A stretch of 64,000 bases of DNA. Source: an uncultured Muribaculaceae bacterium (GTDB lineage: Bacteria > Bacteroidota > Bacteroidia > Bacteroidales > Muribaculaceae). Below the pieces are notes generated by a model. The model had not been told where the DNA came from. It ran no database searches and saw only the letters and a program-made list of their open reading frames with translations. Position numbers and translations under genes: made by a program. Location: positions 84,891 to 148,890 of the forward strand of contig CAJOFM010000007.1 in NCBI GenBank assembly GCA_905233915.1, given 5' to 3'. Positions 6,923 to 15,829 of the stretch are shown here, piece after piece; position 1 is the stretch's first letter; each line of letters starts with the position of its first letter.

Positions 6923-9900
6923 CTTGATCACCTTGATAGCCTTGCTGCTGCCATCGGTGTAGGTGGTTACCACGATAGTGATACCGTTGGCCTGGTTCAT
7001 CTCCTGACCCATGATGTTGTAGTAACGAACGTTGGCTACAACCTTGTCGGTGTCGTTGATGAGTTCCTCAATACCACCCTGTTCCTTGGTCAGGCGATAT
7101 ACGGCGAGATTGCCGCCGGGATAGTACTGGTAGATGGTTACGCCATCCTCGTCAACCTCGGCATTCAGCCAGTCGCACTGGAAGCCATTGGCATTGGCGG
7201 CAACAGTCGAAGCAACTTCGGCAATGGGAACCTCGGCACCAGCCTCAGCAACAGCGAAACCGTTCTGGTAGTTGGGCAGAGTGGGATATACGAAGAATTC
7301 CTTCTCGTCCCAGATGAACGGGAACGTACCATTGCAAGCACCCCTGTTGGGTAGCACGATGGTGCTGGCAGTGAAGTTGTCACCATCAGCAGCGAGCTTA
7401 GCGATCTGGGCGTTGCGGGTTACATACAGCAGAGCCTCTTCGCCAGCCAGGTCGATGTAGTAGTTGATGACAGTAGAGGTCGTGGGTGACAAGCCGTCGC
7501 AGGTTGCTACGTAGCACTCGTCAGTGTTCACCTCGCCACCAGAAATCGTCAGTACGGAAACACCAGTGTTGGTTCCGCCTACCAGATAGAGGACGCCGTC
7601 CTCCATGAGGTTGCCCTTGGGGAAGCCGAGCATGTCGCAGCGGCCCTCAATACCACACTCCTCGGGAACAGCATATTCCTTAACTTCATTGGTCTCGGGA
7701 TTAACCACCTTGATGGTAGCCTCGGTCCAAGCACCGGGGAATGCAGCGTTGCTGATAACCAGGTTGCCGGCCTCATCGCGGGTGATACCGCAGTTGGCGC
7801 CACCAGGATAGGTGGTGTTGGCAAGGCCGTTCTCATCTACAACCAGAACAGCCTGATCGGCCTTGTTGTTGATGTAGAACTTGCCGCCCATACCGAAGCC
7901 CTGACGAACGTCGTTGGTTGCCAGGAATGAGAGGTCGGTGATCTCCCAAATCTTCTCGAGCTTGTAAGGATTCTCGGGCTTAACCTCCTTGGCAGGAACA
8001 ACTACCTCGAGGGTTGTGGTCTCGCTGATGAGCTTACCCTCGGCCTTGGCGGTAGCGGTAACGACAATGGTCACGTCTTCCTCGCCACGAGCGATGGTGT
8101 AAGGATTCTCAACCTCTTCACCGTTTACATACAGGTGAACCTCACCCTCACCGGTAGCGGTGATGATGACACCGTCCTCAGTTACCTCGGTGGAAATCAC
8201 GGGAGCCTCGGTCTGCTCGGGCTCGGGAATGTTAGCGCTGGTCAAGCGGTAAACGGCAATGTTGCCACCAGGATAGTACTGGTAGATGGTAACAACACCA
8301 AACTCGTCAACCTCGGCATTCAGCCAGTTAGCCTGATATGCGTTAGCGTTAGCAGCAACGGTGGTGGGAACTTCCACGATGGGAGCCTCGGCACCAGCCT
8401 CAGCAACAGCGAAACCGTTCTGGTAGTTGGGCAGGGTGGGATATACGAAGTATTCCTTACCGTCCCAGATCAGCGGGAACATGCCGTTGCAAGCACCCTT
8501 GCCGGGAACAACGATATTCTCGCCAACTAAGCCATCTCCATCATCTAATGTGAGTTTCAAGGGAACAGCATTGCGGGTAACATACAGCAGAGCGTCCTCT
8601 CCAGCCAGATCTTGGTAGTAGTTGATTACAGTTGAACTGGTGGGCGTCAGACCATCACAGGGGGCAGGGTAGCACTCGTCAACAATAACCTCGCCGCCAT
8701 CACCACCGATGCTCAGCACAGAAACACCAGAGTTGGTCGCACCTGTCAGGTAAATGAAACCATTCTCCATCAGGTTGCCCTTGGCAAAACCGAGGAAATC
8801 GCAGCGCCCCAGGATACCGCACTCCTCAGGAACGGTGTATTCCTTAGTTTCGTTGGTCTCGGGATTGATAACCTTGATGGTTGCCTCAGCGGTCCATGCA
8901 TCGGGGAATGCGGCAGTGCTGATTATCAGGTTGCCGGCCTCGTCGCGGGTGATACCGCAGTTGGCACCGCCAGGATACTCAGTGTTAGCCAGGCCATTCT
9001 CGTCGACAACGATAACCTTCTGGTTAGCCTTGTCGTTGATGTAGAACTTGCCGTTCATACCGAAGCCCTGACGAACGTCACCAACGGACAGGAATGACAG
9101 GTCATCGATGCTCCAAACCTTCTCGATAGTGTAAGGACTCTCTTCTTGCTTAACGGGATTGATGACAAGCTTCATGTTATCCAGGTTCACGCATACCTCG
9201 TATTCGCCTGCGGGAACCTTGAAGCTGTTGGTTGAAGCAAAGCCGCCCAGGTCGATTTCAGCACCGAACATTTCTTCGGTCAGGGGGAAACCATCGGCGG
9301 TTGAGCCAATGCGATAAGCTGCAATGCCATTCCAGTCGTCAGCACTCTCGCCCAATTTGGTGGTAAACGAGAAATAGCTGTAACCGATGCCGTCATTCTC
9401 ATCAACGTTCTCGCCGTTGGCGGTAAAGGTCGAAGTGAAGATGTTCTGGTCTTCGGTAGCCATCTGGAGACCGATGTTGGGTGCCCAGCTGTTGCCGTTC
9501 ACCTCACCCAGCATGTAGAGCTCACCGGTGCGGACATCAATGCTGCCCTCCATCTTCAACTCACAAGTAATCTTGTTGTTGTCATTGGGATTGAAGGTGA
9601 AAGTGACGTCATAGTTACCGCTCTGCTCAATGGGAATGTCAATGTTCTGATCGGGCCAAGCGTTGTCCCAGCTGTGGTTACCGGTAACCTTGAACGACAA
9701 AGTGGAGCCTTCGCCCAACTCACAACCGTTCTTGACAAGCTTGAACGTGCCATCGGCCTGCTCAACCATGTCGTTGTCGGTGTTGGTGGGATCCCACTCA
9801 GTGCCGAATACCGTAGCGGGCGTACCGGCAACAGTGTAAACGCTCATGGGATCGGGCGGAGCCACATAACCCTCGATCATGAACCTCATGGCAGCCGGGA

Positions 9901-10276
9901 TGAGAGTGATGACATACTCCTCACCTGTGCCGGTGAACTTGTAAGCACCATTGTCACCTCCAGACCTTTGAGTCTGGGTCCACGTGCCAGCAGTGACAGT
10001 GACATCGCCGCCAGTGGGACCAATACGATAGTTGTTGTTGAAAGTGGTCCAGTCACCGGCCTCGGCAAAGGTATCGGTGAACACAAACCAGATAGAACCG
10101 TTGATGGTAGCTTTAAAGCTATAGCTGCCATCGGCGTTCTGGGTCATTTCAACACCCTCACTGGGACTCCATCCTTTGCCGAATGGTTCATTCCCCACAA
10201 GATAGTAAGCCGCCTGCGATGTGAAGGCTAGCATTACCATCATTGCAAATAAAGTAACGAATTTCTTCATAGACAA
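6920..10276 (-). CDS. large secreted protein with duplicated domain and T9SS sorting signal
   Basis: 1118 residues. Residues 1-22 are a signal peptide (KKFVTLFAMMVMLAFTSQA). The N-terminal part (about 23-370) has repeated Gly/Trp/Tyr-rich beta modules resembling SusE/SusF-type carbohydrate-binding domains. Residues about 385-700 and 774-1065 are two copies of one domain (E-K-x-W-x-I-x-D-L-S-F-L, DVRQGFGM, PGGANCGITRDEAGNL), probably a beta-propeller. Between them lies an Ig/CHB_HEX_C-like linker (VTEDGVIITATGEGEVHLYVNG). The last about 45 residues (NVRYYNIMGQEMNQANG...KAIKVIK) match type A T9SS C-terminal domains, so the protein should be exported and surface-anchored or released. Substrate unknown. 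Transcribed alone from its own promoter. Confidence 0.85.
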   Translation of the reverse strand: MSMKKFVTLFAMMVMLAFTSQAAYYLVGNEPFGKGWSPSEGVEMTQNADGSYSFKATINGSIWFVFTDTFAEAGDWTTFNNNYRIGPTGGDVTVTAGTWTQTQRSGGDNGAYKFTGTGEEYVITLIPAAMRFMIEGYVAPPDPMSVYTVAGTPATVFGTEWDPTNTDNDMVEQADGTFKLVKNGCELGEGSTLSFKVTGNHSWDNAWPDQNIDIPIEQSGNYDVTFTFNPNDNNKITCELKMEGSIDVRTGELYMLGEVNGNSWAPNIGLQMATEDQNIFTSTFTANGENVDENDGIGYSYFSFTTKLGESADDWNGIAAYRIGSTADGFPLTEEMFGAEIDLGGFASTNSFKVPAGEYEVCVNLDNMKLVINPVKQEESPYTIEKVWSIDDLSFLSVGDVRQGFGMNGKFYINDKANQKVIVVDENGLANTEYPGGANCGITRDEAGNLIISTAAFPDAWTAEATIKVINPETNETKEYTVPEECGILGRCDFLGFAKGNLMENGFIYLTGATNSGVSVLSIGGDGGEVIVDECYPAPCDGLTPTSSTVINYYQDLAGEDALLYVTRNAVPLKLTLDDGDGLVGENIVVPGKGACNGMFPLIWDGKEYFVYPTLPNYQNGFAVAEAGAEAPIVEVPTTVAANANAYQANWLNAEVDEFGVVTIYQYYPGGNIAVYRLTSANIPEPEQTEAPVISTEVTEDGVIITATGEGEVHLYVNGEEVENPYTIARGEEDVTIVVTATAKAEGKLISETTTLEVVVPAKEVKPENPYKLEKIWEITDLSFLATNDVRQGFGMGGKFYINNKADQAVLVVDENGLANTTYPGGANCGITRDEAGNLVISNAAFPGAWTEATIKVVNPETNEVKEYAVPEECGIEGRCDMLGFPKGNLMEDGVLYLVGGTNTGVSVLTISGGEVNTDECYVATCDGLSPTTSTVINYYIDLAGEEALLYVTRNAQIAKLAADGDNFTASTIVLPNRGACNGTFPFIWDEKEFFVYPTLPNYQNGFAVAEAGAEVPIAEVASTVAANANGFQCDWLNAEVDEDGVTIYQYYPGGNLAVYRLTKEQGGIEELINDTDKVVANVRYYNIMGQEMNQANGITIVVTTYTDGSSKAIKVIK
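7087..7957 (-). repeat. internal duplication, copy 2 (of the 1118-aa protein)
   Basis: Encodes the second copy (from EKIW), collinear with copy 1 along its full length. Confidence 0.85.
8237..9124 (-). repeat. internal duplication, copy 1 (of the 1118-aa protein)
   Basis: Encodes the first copy of the duplicated domain (from EKVW). Nucleotide blocks around 8394-8455 are nearly identical to 7239-7300, about 1155-1167 nt away. Confidence 0.85.
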
Positions 10277-10385
10277 TTAAAATTTTAAAATGTTGAAACA
10301 AATTATAAATTAAAAGGATTTGTCATGTCAAGGGGTTAAATCATTACAGGGTAATGAAAAACCATCATAGTTGGTAATAATATCG

Positions 10386-10417
10386 CAAAGATAGTTTAGT
10401 TTTGTTTAATCCACAAA
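10386..10417 (-). promoter_or_regulatory. promoter of the 1118-aa secreted protein gene
   Basis: On the minus strand, TTTG (10417-10414) and TATCTTTG (10393-10386) are 20 nt apart. It predicts a 5' UTR of about 100 nt. The rest of the 10277-10613 gap is AT-rich with no further gene. Confidence 0.65.
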
Positions 10418-10544
10418 TCTGAGGGAAAAAATATTTATATTTTTTAATTTTTTGATGAGAAATTATTGTTGTCGGAAATTGCCAATGAATGACACAATAA
10501 GGAGATTTCTTGAGAGGTGTGCAAATTTATTCAATAAAAATGTT

Positions 10545-10571
10545 TTGGTCGAGAAATAAGTTGTACTTTTG
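10545..10571 (+). promoter_or_regulatory. promoter of korAB
   Basis: TTG at 10545-10547 and TACTTTTG at 10564-10571 (TAnnTTTG), 43 nt before the korA ATG. The 16-nt spacer is a little short. Confidence 0.6.
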
Positions 10572-10613
10572 CAGCAGTTTTAGCTAACATCAATGTATTG
10601 AATTAATATTGAA

Positions 10614-12464
10614 ATGGCAGAAAAAGCAAAAGTCCAGTTCCGTCAGAGCATTGTCGTGCGCTTCTCAGGCGACAGCGGCGATGGTATGCAGTTGGCTGGC
10701 AACATTTTCTCTAACGTGAGTGCGGGACTTGGTGACCGCATCTCAACATTCCCCGATTATCCCGCCGAGGTGCGTGCCCCACAGGGTTCGCTGGGCGGCG
10801 TGTCAGGTTTCCAGGTACACATCGGTCACGGTGTGCACACCCCTGGCGACGAGTGTGATGTGTTGGTGGCCATGAACCCCGCAGCCCTCAAGGTTAACGC
10901 TCAGTTCCTGCGCAAGGGCGGTGCGGCCATCGTCGATATCGACACCTTTACCCAGGCTGGTCTTGACAAGGCTTTGTACACGACTGACGACCCCTACGAG
11001 GAGTTGAATTTGAAGGCTCAGGTTATTGAGGCCCCCATCACCACGATGGTCAAGGAGGCGCTCAAGGACACCGGTATGGACCTGAAAGCTCAGCTCAAGT
11101 GCCGCAACATGTTTGCCCTGGGTCTCGTGTGCTGGCTCTTCAACCGCCCCATGGAGGCTCCCCTGAAGTTCCTCAAGGCCAAGTTTGCCGAGAAACCCGA
11201 GGTGTATGCCGCTAACGAGTTGGTCATCAAGGGTGGTTACAACTATGGTCACAATATCCACGCTACAGTTTCGACCTATCGTATCCAGAGCGATGACGTG
11301 CGTCCTGGCACTTATACTGACGTCAGTGGCAATAAGGCAACTGCTTGGGGTCTGATCATGGCCTCGGAAATGAGCGGACGCCCCTTGTTCCTTGGCTCAT
11401 ATCCCATCACTCCCGCTACCGATATCCTGCATGAGCTGGCTAAGCGCCGCGATTTAGGTGTGAAAGCAATCCAGATGGAGGATGAGATTGGTGGCATCTG
11501 CTCCGCTGTTGGTGCGGCGTTTGCCGGTCACCTGGCAGTGACGACCACATCGGGTCCTGGTTTGGCCCTCAAGAGCGAGGCTCTGGGTCTTGCTGTGATG
11601 GCTGAGCTTCCTCTTGTGCTCGTGGATGTGCAGCGCGGTGGCCCCTCAACGGGTCTTCCCACCAAGACTGAGCAAACCGACTTGCAGCAGGCACTGTACG
11701 GCCGCAGTGGCGAGAGCCCTCTGGTAGTGCTTGCCGCCGCATCGCCTACCGATTGCTTCAAGATGGCTTTCCAGGCTGCCCGCCTCGCTATTGAGCACAT
11801 GACACCCGTCATCCTCTTGACCGACGCCTTTATCGCCAACGGTTCGTCGGCATGGCGCGTGCCCGAGGAGGGTGAGTATCCCGTGATCAAGCCCAACTAC
11901 GTACCCGAGGCTCTGAAACCCACTTGGACCCCGTTCATGCGCAACGCATTGGGTATCCGCTATTGGGCTATCCCCGGCACCAAGGGATTGGAGCATGTCG
12001 TGGGTGGCTTGGAGAAGGATTACAATCTGGGCGTGCTTAGCAACGACCCCATCAACCATGCCCACATGGTTGAGACCCGTCGCATGAAAATCGCTAATGT
12101 CGCCAATGACATCCCCGAGCTCAAGCTCAAGGGCGACTCGGGCGCTGATACCATTATCCTGGGTTGGGGTAGCACCTATGGCCACATCCTGGATGCTGTT
12201 AACCGCTTGAATAATGAGGGTATCAGGATTGCGATGACCCATATCCGCTACATCAACCCGCTGCCCAAGAACACAGCCGAGCTGCTTAGCCGCTTCAAGA
12301 CTGTGATTGTTGCCGAGTTGAATACCGGCCAGTTGGCAAGTTACCTGCAGAGCAAGATTCCTAACCTGAACATCTGCCATATCAACAAGGTGCAGGGACA
12401 GCCGTTCCTGGTTCAGGAGATTGTTGACGGAGTTAAGAACATCATGATGGAGGAGGAAATCTAA
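10614..12464 (+). CDS. korA: 2-oxoacid:ferredoxin oxidoreductase, fused gamma/alpha subunit
   Basis: 616 residues. The N-terminal about 190 residues form the gamma domain (RFSGDSGDGMQLAGNIFS, then ASLGGVSGFQVHIG-type sequence). The rest is the alpha (pyrimidine-binding) domain with GSYPITPATDILHELAKR and QMEDEIGGICSAVGAAFAG. With KorB it oxidatively decarboxylates a 2-oxoacid, most likely 2-oxoglutarate, to the acyl-CoA, passing electrons to ferredoxin. It can also run in reverse in anaerobes with a branched or reductive TCA cycle. The stop codon TAA overlaps the korB ATG by one base. Substrate choice (2-oxoglutarate versus other 2-oxoacids) is inferred from the subunit architecture, not proven. 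Confidence 0.9.
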   Translation: MAEKAKVQFRQSIVVRFSGDSGDGMQLAGNIFSNVSAGLGDRISTFPDYPAEVRAPQGSLGGVSGFQVHIGHGVHTPGDECDVLVAMNPAALKVNAQFLRKGGAAIVDIDTFTQAGLDKALYTTDDPYEELNLKAQVIEAPITTMVKEALKDTGMDLKAQLKCRNMFALGLVCWLFNRPMEAPLKFLKAKFAEKPEVYAANELVIKGGYNYGHNIHATVSTYRIQSDDVRPGTYTDVSGNKATAWGLIMASEMSGRPLFLGSYPITPATDILHELAKRRDLGVKAIQMEDEIGGICSAVGAAFAGHLAVTTTSGPGLALKSEALGLAVMAELPLVLVDVQRGGPSTGLPTKTEQTDLQQALYGRSGESPLVVLAAASPTDCFKMAFQAARLAIEHMTPVILLTDAFIANGSSAWRVPEEGEYPVIKPNYVPEALKPTWTPFMRNALGIRYWAIPGTKGLEHVVGGLEKDYNLGVLSNDPINHAHMVETRRMKIANVANDIPELKLKGDSGADTIILGWGSTYGHILDAVNRLNNEGIRIAMTHIRYINPLPKNTAELLSRFKTVIVAELNTGQLASYLQSKIPNLNICHINKVQGQPFLVQEIVDGVKNIMMEEEI

Positions 12465-13495
12465 TGGAACAGAACAATAATAATCAGCCCATGGCTCTCA
12501 AGCCTCTCGATTACAAGAATAATCAGCCCGTGCGCTGGTGCCCAGGCTGTGGCGACCACGCTGTGCTCAACGTGTTGCTCAAGGCGATGGCTCAACTGGG
12601 GATTCCCCCCGAGAAAACTGCCGTGATTTCGGGTATCGGTTGCAGTTCGCGTTTGCCTTACTACACCAAGACCTATGCCTTCCACACCATTCATGGCCGT
12701 GGTGGTGCCGTGGCAACCGGTTTCAAGACCGCCAATCCTGAAATGACGGTTTGGCAAATCTCGGGTGATGGTGATTGCCTCGCTATCGGTGGTAACCATT
12801 TCATTCATGAGGTGCGCCGCAACATCGACGTGAACCTGCTGTTGTTGAACAACCGCATCTATGGCTTGACTAAGGGACAGTTCTCTCCCACGAGTGCTCG
12901 CGGCTTCAAGTCCAAATCATCGCCCTATGGCACGACCGAGGATCCTTTTGTGCCTGCCGAGTTGACTTTTGGCGCCCGTGGCACCTTCTTTGCCCGCACC
13001 CTCGATGTGGCCTTGGATATCAGCCAGGAAGTGATGATCGCTGCTGCCGAGCACAAGGGTTGTGCTGTGGTTGAAATCCTGCAGAACTGCATGATCTTCA
13101 ATAACGGTATCCACAACTACATCACCGATCGTGAGAATCGCCCTGACCGCACCATCCATCTCGTTCATGGCGAGAAGATGATTTTCGGCAAGGACAAGAA
13201 CCGTGGCCTCGTGCAGGATGGTTTCGGCCTCAAGGCTGTGACTATTGGCGAGGATGGTTACACCATCGACGATGTGCTTGTTCACGACGCACATTGTGAG
13301 AGCAACTTCTTGCATCAGATGCTGGCCAAGATGGACGGCACCGACCTGCCTGTTGCCCTCGGCGTTATCCGCGCTGTCGAGGCTCCCACCTATGAGACCG
13401 CAGTTGCCGAACAGGTCGAGGAAGCCAAGGCTATGCACGGCTTCACCTGCCTGCATGACGTTATCATGGCTGGTGACACCTGGGAAGTGGAATAA
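12464..13495 (+). CDS. korB: 2-oxoacid:ferredoxin oxidoreductase, beta subunit
   Basis: 343 residues, the thiamine diphosphate-binding subunit partnered with KorA. Visible motifs are the N-terminal WCPGCGDHAVL with cluster-type cysteines, GIGCSSRLPYY, and the ThDP motif GDGDCLAIGGNHFIHEVRRN followed by NNRIYGLTKGQFSPTS. It overlaps korA by one nucleotide, so the two subunits are translationally coupled. A strong terminator follows, so the operon is just korA-korB. Confidence 0.92.
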   Translation: MEQNNNNQPMALKPLDYKNNQPVRWCPGCGDHAVLNVLLKAMAQLGIPPEKTAVISGIGCSSRLPYYTKTYAFHTIHGRGGAVATGFKTANPEMTVWQISGDGDCLAIGGNHFIHEVRRNIDVNLLLLNNRIYGLTKGQFSPTSARGFKSKSSPYGTTEDPFVPAELTFGARGTFFARTLDVALDISQEVMIAAAEHKGCAVVEILQNCMIFNNGIHNYITDRENRPDRTIHLVHGEKMIFGKDKNRGLVQDGFGLKAVTIGEDGYTIDDVLVHDAHCESNFLHQMLAKMDGTDLPVALGVIRAVEAPTYETAVAEQVEEAKAMHGFTCLHDVIMAGDTWEVE

Positions 13496-13517
13496 TCCTT
13501 CCAATACCATATTAAAT

Positions 13518-13553
13518 AATCAGGCGACCTCTTGCGGGGTCGCCTGATTTGTT
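13518..13553 (+). terminator. intrinsic terminator of korAB
   Basis: Perfect 12-bp stem AATCAGGCGACC / GGTCGCCTGATT (13518-13529, 13538-13549), followed by TTGTTT. Confidence 0.9.
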
Positions 13554-13586
13554 TCTAAAAGCTAACTGTTAATAGCTGATAGCTTA
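13552..13586 (-). repeat. stop-anchored heptanucleotide array after the 385-aa secreted protein
   Basis: On the minus strand from the stop codon: TAAGCTA, TCAGCTA, TTAACAG, TTAGCTT, TTAGAAA. The first unit contains the gene's TAA. Confidence 0.65.
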
Positions 13587-14020
13587 CTTCACAACCTTAA
13601 CGGCGCTAGTGGTGCCGTCGGTGAAGGTGGTCACCATGATGGTCAGACCATTGGCCTGCTGCATCTCCTGGCCAGCCAGGTTGAAGTAGCGTACGCTTGC
13701 AACGGTCTTGCCAGCAAAGAGCTCCTCAACGTCAACCATCTTGGATACGGTGAAGCCGTCCCAGATGTGGTCGCTCTCGGTCTTGCCCGGGGCGATAGCA
13801 TAAGCCTCGATCATATAGGTGCCCTCCTCGTCAAAGTTCAGCTGGCCGGTGTACTCCATCCACTCGCCATATACATACTCGCCGTCAACCAAGATGCCAA
13901 CACGATAGTAAATGGTGCTGGGCTCAGTCTCGATCAGATCTACGGTGTAGGCGTTGTAGTACAGGTTGCCGTCGTTGAAAACGTAGTTCTCCTTAGCGCT
14001 GCTGGGAGCATCGGTCTTGC
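13584..14020 (-). repeat. shared C-terminal module, copy A
   Basis: The last about 144 codons are nearly identical in DNA and protein to 19215-19648. The preceding N-terminal parts of the two genes are unrelated. Confidence 0.9.
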
Positions 14021-14741
14021 TACCAGGCTCGGTGCCTTCATCATAGTTGTAACCGATTCTTGTTACGGGAAGATCAACATTGGTGCCGCAGCCCAGCATA
14101 GCGGTTGCATCGGGGAAGTCATTACCCATGGCATAGTCAACGAAGCTGGTCCAGTTGTCGGTGTAGGTCATAGCCTTGCTGCGGATGCCTGAGCTGTAGA
14201 AGGGAGCGTAGTCGCTGCCCATGGTGCAGTTGTCGTCGTCTTGAGCGTCAAAGACCATGGTAATAAGCAGGCTCTTGCCAGGAGTGAAAGCAAAAGGCTC
14301 AAAATCAAAGTTCAAGCAAACGTCCTCGCCATAGTAATCGAGCATGTCAATGTTGAATTCCATCTCCTTGACAGGCTGGTCGAAGGTGAAGAATTGCTTA
14401 ACGCCTTCATCGTTAACTGCGAACTCTGTAGCATCAACTTCCTGCAGATAAATCTTCACGTCGCGGAAAATCTCCTCGAATGTCTCACAGTGGAACCAGA
14501 AATCCAGAGATTTGATTCTCACGTTCTGCTTGCCGTTCATGTCGGCCAACAGGTCGGGAGTGTAAAGCATCTGGGCACCAGTGTGAGCCACATAGAAGGT
14601 GGTCGGTGCCATGCTGAAGTAAGAACCATCGTAGGTGGAGGCGGTTTCAATGTTGCCCACATTGATCTCAGCATAGTTCTGAGCCTGGGCAGCCATTGTC
14701 AGAGCAGCGATTGCTGCGAGAATCATGTAAAATTTTTTCAT
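13584..14741 (-). CDS. secreted protein with T9SS sorting domain, unknown function
   Basis: 385 residues. Signal peptide at 1-20 (MKKFYMILAAIAALTMAAQA). The N-terminal region (about 21-235) is a beta-rich domain with no family I can name (TYDGSYFSMAPTTFYVAHTGAQMLYTPDLL; CLNFDFEPFAFTPGKSLLITMVF), resembling the jelly-roll ectodomains of Bacteroidetes surface proteins. Residues about 242-340 form a module repeated almost unchanged in the protein encoded at 19215-20186. The C-terminal tail (SVRYFNLAGQEMQQANG...SAVKVVK) is a type A T9SS signal. It has its own promoter on the minus strand. The role is probably extracellular. Confidence 0.85.
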   Translation of the reverse strand: MKKFYMILAAIAALTMAAQAQNYAEINVGNIETASTYDGSYFSMAPTTFYVAHTGAQMLYTPDLLADMNGKQNVRIKSLDFWFHCETFEEIFRDVKIYLQEVDATEFAVNDEGVKQFFTFDQPVKEMEFNIDMLDYYGEDVCLNFDFEPFAFTPGKSLLITMVFDAQDDDNCTMGSDYAPFYSSGIRSKAMTYTDNWTSFVDYAMGNDFPDATAMLGCGTNVDLPVTRIGYNYDEGTEPGSKTDAPSSAKENYVFNDGNLYYNAYTVDLIETEPSTIYYRVGILVDGEYVYGEWMEYTGQLNFDEEGTYMIEAYAIAPGKTESDHIWDGFTVSKMVDVEELFAGKTVASVRYFNLAGQEMQQANGLTIMVTTFTDGTTSAVKVVK

Positions 14742-14827
14742 CTTATTAAAAATTTAATGGTTAATATAACTAATTATTGAATGCTAAATGAGCATATAAG
14801 TCCCATTATTTATCGATTATGATGTCG

Positions 14828-14858
14828 CAAAAATAGCAAATAATAATAATTACACAAA
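14828..14858 (-). promoter_or_regulatory. promoter of the 385-aa secreted protein gene
   Basis: On the minus strand, TTTG (14858-14855), 19-nt spacer, TATTTTTG (14835-14828). Confidence 0.65.
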
Positions 14859-14876
14859 AAATGGGGTGAAAATTTA

Positions 14877-14904
14877 CCAAAAAACGCAATCATAAGATTG
14901 CGTT
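14877..14904 (-). terminator. terminator overlapping the stop codon of the DUF445 gene
   Basis: Minus strand: perfect 9-bp stem AACGCAATC-TTAT-GATTGCGTT followed by a T-run. The TGA stop of the gene (14890-14892) lies inside the hairpin. Confidence 0.8.
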
Positions 14905-15795
14905 CAATGTTCCCATGATGCTGCCCAGCAGGGCGCCGAGCCACACGATTGCCCGTAGTTCCTTTTTCATCACATCTAGGATGATGGCCTCGGCCTCGTC
15001 CATGTCCATCTCGTTGATGCGTTGTTCGATGATGGTGCTGATGTCGATGTCTTGCAGGATGCGTGGCAGGTGTTCGGTAATAATGACGCGGTAGGCATTG
15101 ATGATGCCGCCTTTGATTTGGCTGATTTGTTCATCGCGTCCTGTCGTGAGTTGGCTCATGGTCATTCCCATCAGTTGGGCGGACTGGTCCTTGACCAAAC
15201 TTTCCACCATCTGTGCGGAATTGTTTTGTAGGATCTCGTTGATGTGTTTGGCGAGAATCTTCTCGATAGGCTGGGCTACAGCCTGGACGAGCATTTCGGC
15301 GCCAAATCTTCCGGCTAGGCTGTTGCGCGTCTTTTCCATGGCGTGCTCAGTAGCCATGTGGGCTATGTTGTCGCCCATGCTCGTGTCTTGCAGTTTGCCG
15401 GTTATGAGTTTGACGATACCGTCGGTGACGTTACTGCGCATCGCGGCGATATCCTCGTCCGACAGGTAATGGGCCGCAAATTGCTCGATAGTCTCCTCAT
15501 TGCCTTGTTGGGTAGTGACAAATACGTCGATGGCATCGATCATTTTGGCGAGCATGTCATCGCTGAGTAGACTTTTCTCGAGCACCTCGCGGTTCATCAG
15601 GTTCTCGCTCACCGCCTTGCCGATGGCGGCAGCGATGCGCGTTTTCTCCTTGGGGATGATGCCAGGGGTGAACGGCACACGCATGCCCAGGATGTATTTG
15701 GCATGGTGTGGCCTGAACAGCATGCGTATGGCAATGTCATTGGTGATATAGCCAATCACAGCCCCCACGGCAGGACCTATGAAATAATGATACAT
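14890..15795 (-). CDS. DUF445 family membrane protein
   Basis: 301 residues. The N-terminus (YFIGPAVGAVIGYITNDIAIRMLFRPHHAKYI, then PFTPGIIPKEKTRIAAAIGKAVSENLM) is the diagnostic start of DUF445/YheB-type proteins: a membrane segment, then an R-P-x(n)-TPGIIPK motif. The middle is long alpha-helical sequence. A second hydrophobic helix closes the protein (AIVWLGALLGSIMGTLNAIL), so both ends are probably membrane-anchored with the helical body in the cytoplasm. The molecular function of the family is unknown. It lies 34 nt downstream of lolA on the same strand and may share its transcript. Confidence 0.85.
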   Translation of the reverse strand: MYHYFIGPAVGAVIGYITNDIAIRMLFRPHHAKYILGMRVPFTPGIIPKEKTRIAAAIGKAVSENLMNREVLEKSLLSDDMLAKMIDAIDVFVTTQQGNEETIEQFAAHYLSDEDIAAMRSNVTDGIVKLITGKLQDTSMGDNIAHMATEHAMEKTRNSLAGRFGAEMLVQAVAQPIEKILAKHINEILQNNSAQMVESLVKDQSAQLMGMTMSQLTTGRDEQISQIKGGIINAYRVIITEHLPRILQDIDISTIIEQRINEMDMDEAEAIILDVMKKELRAIVWLGALLGSIMGTLNAIL

Positions 15796-15829
15796 GATCA
15801 GTTTGCAGTTTTCAAACCAAAAATCCCGA

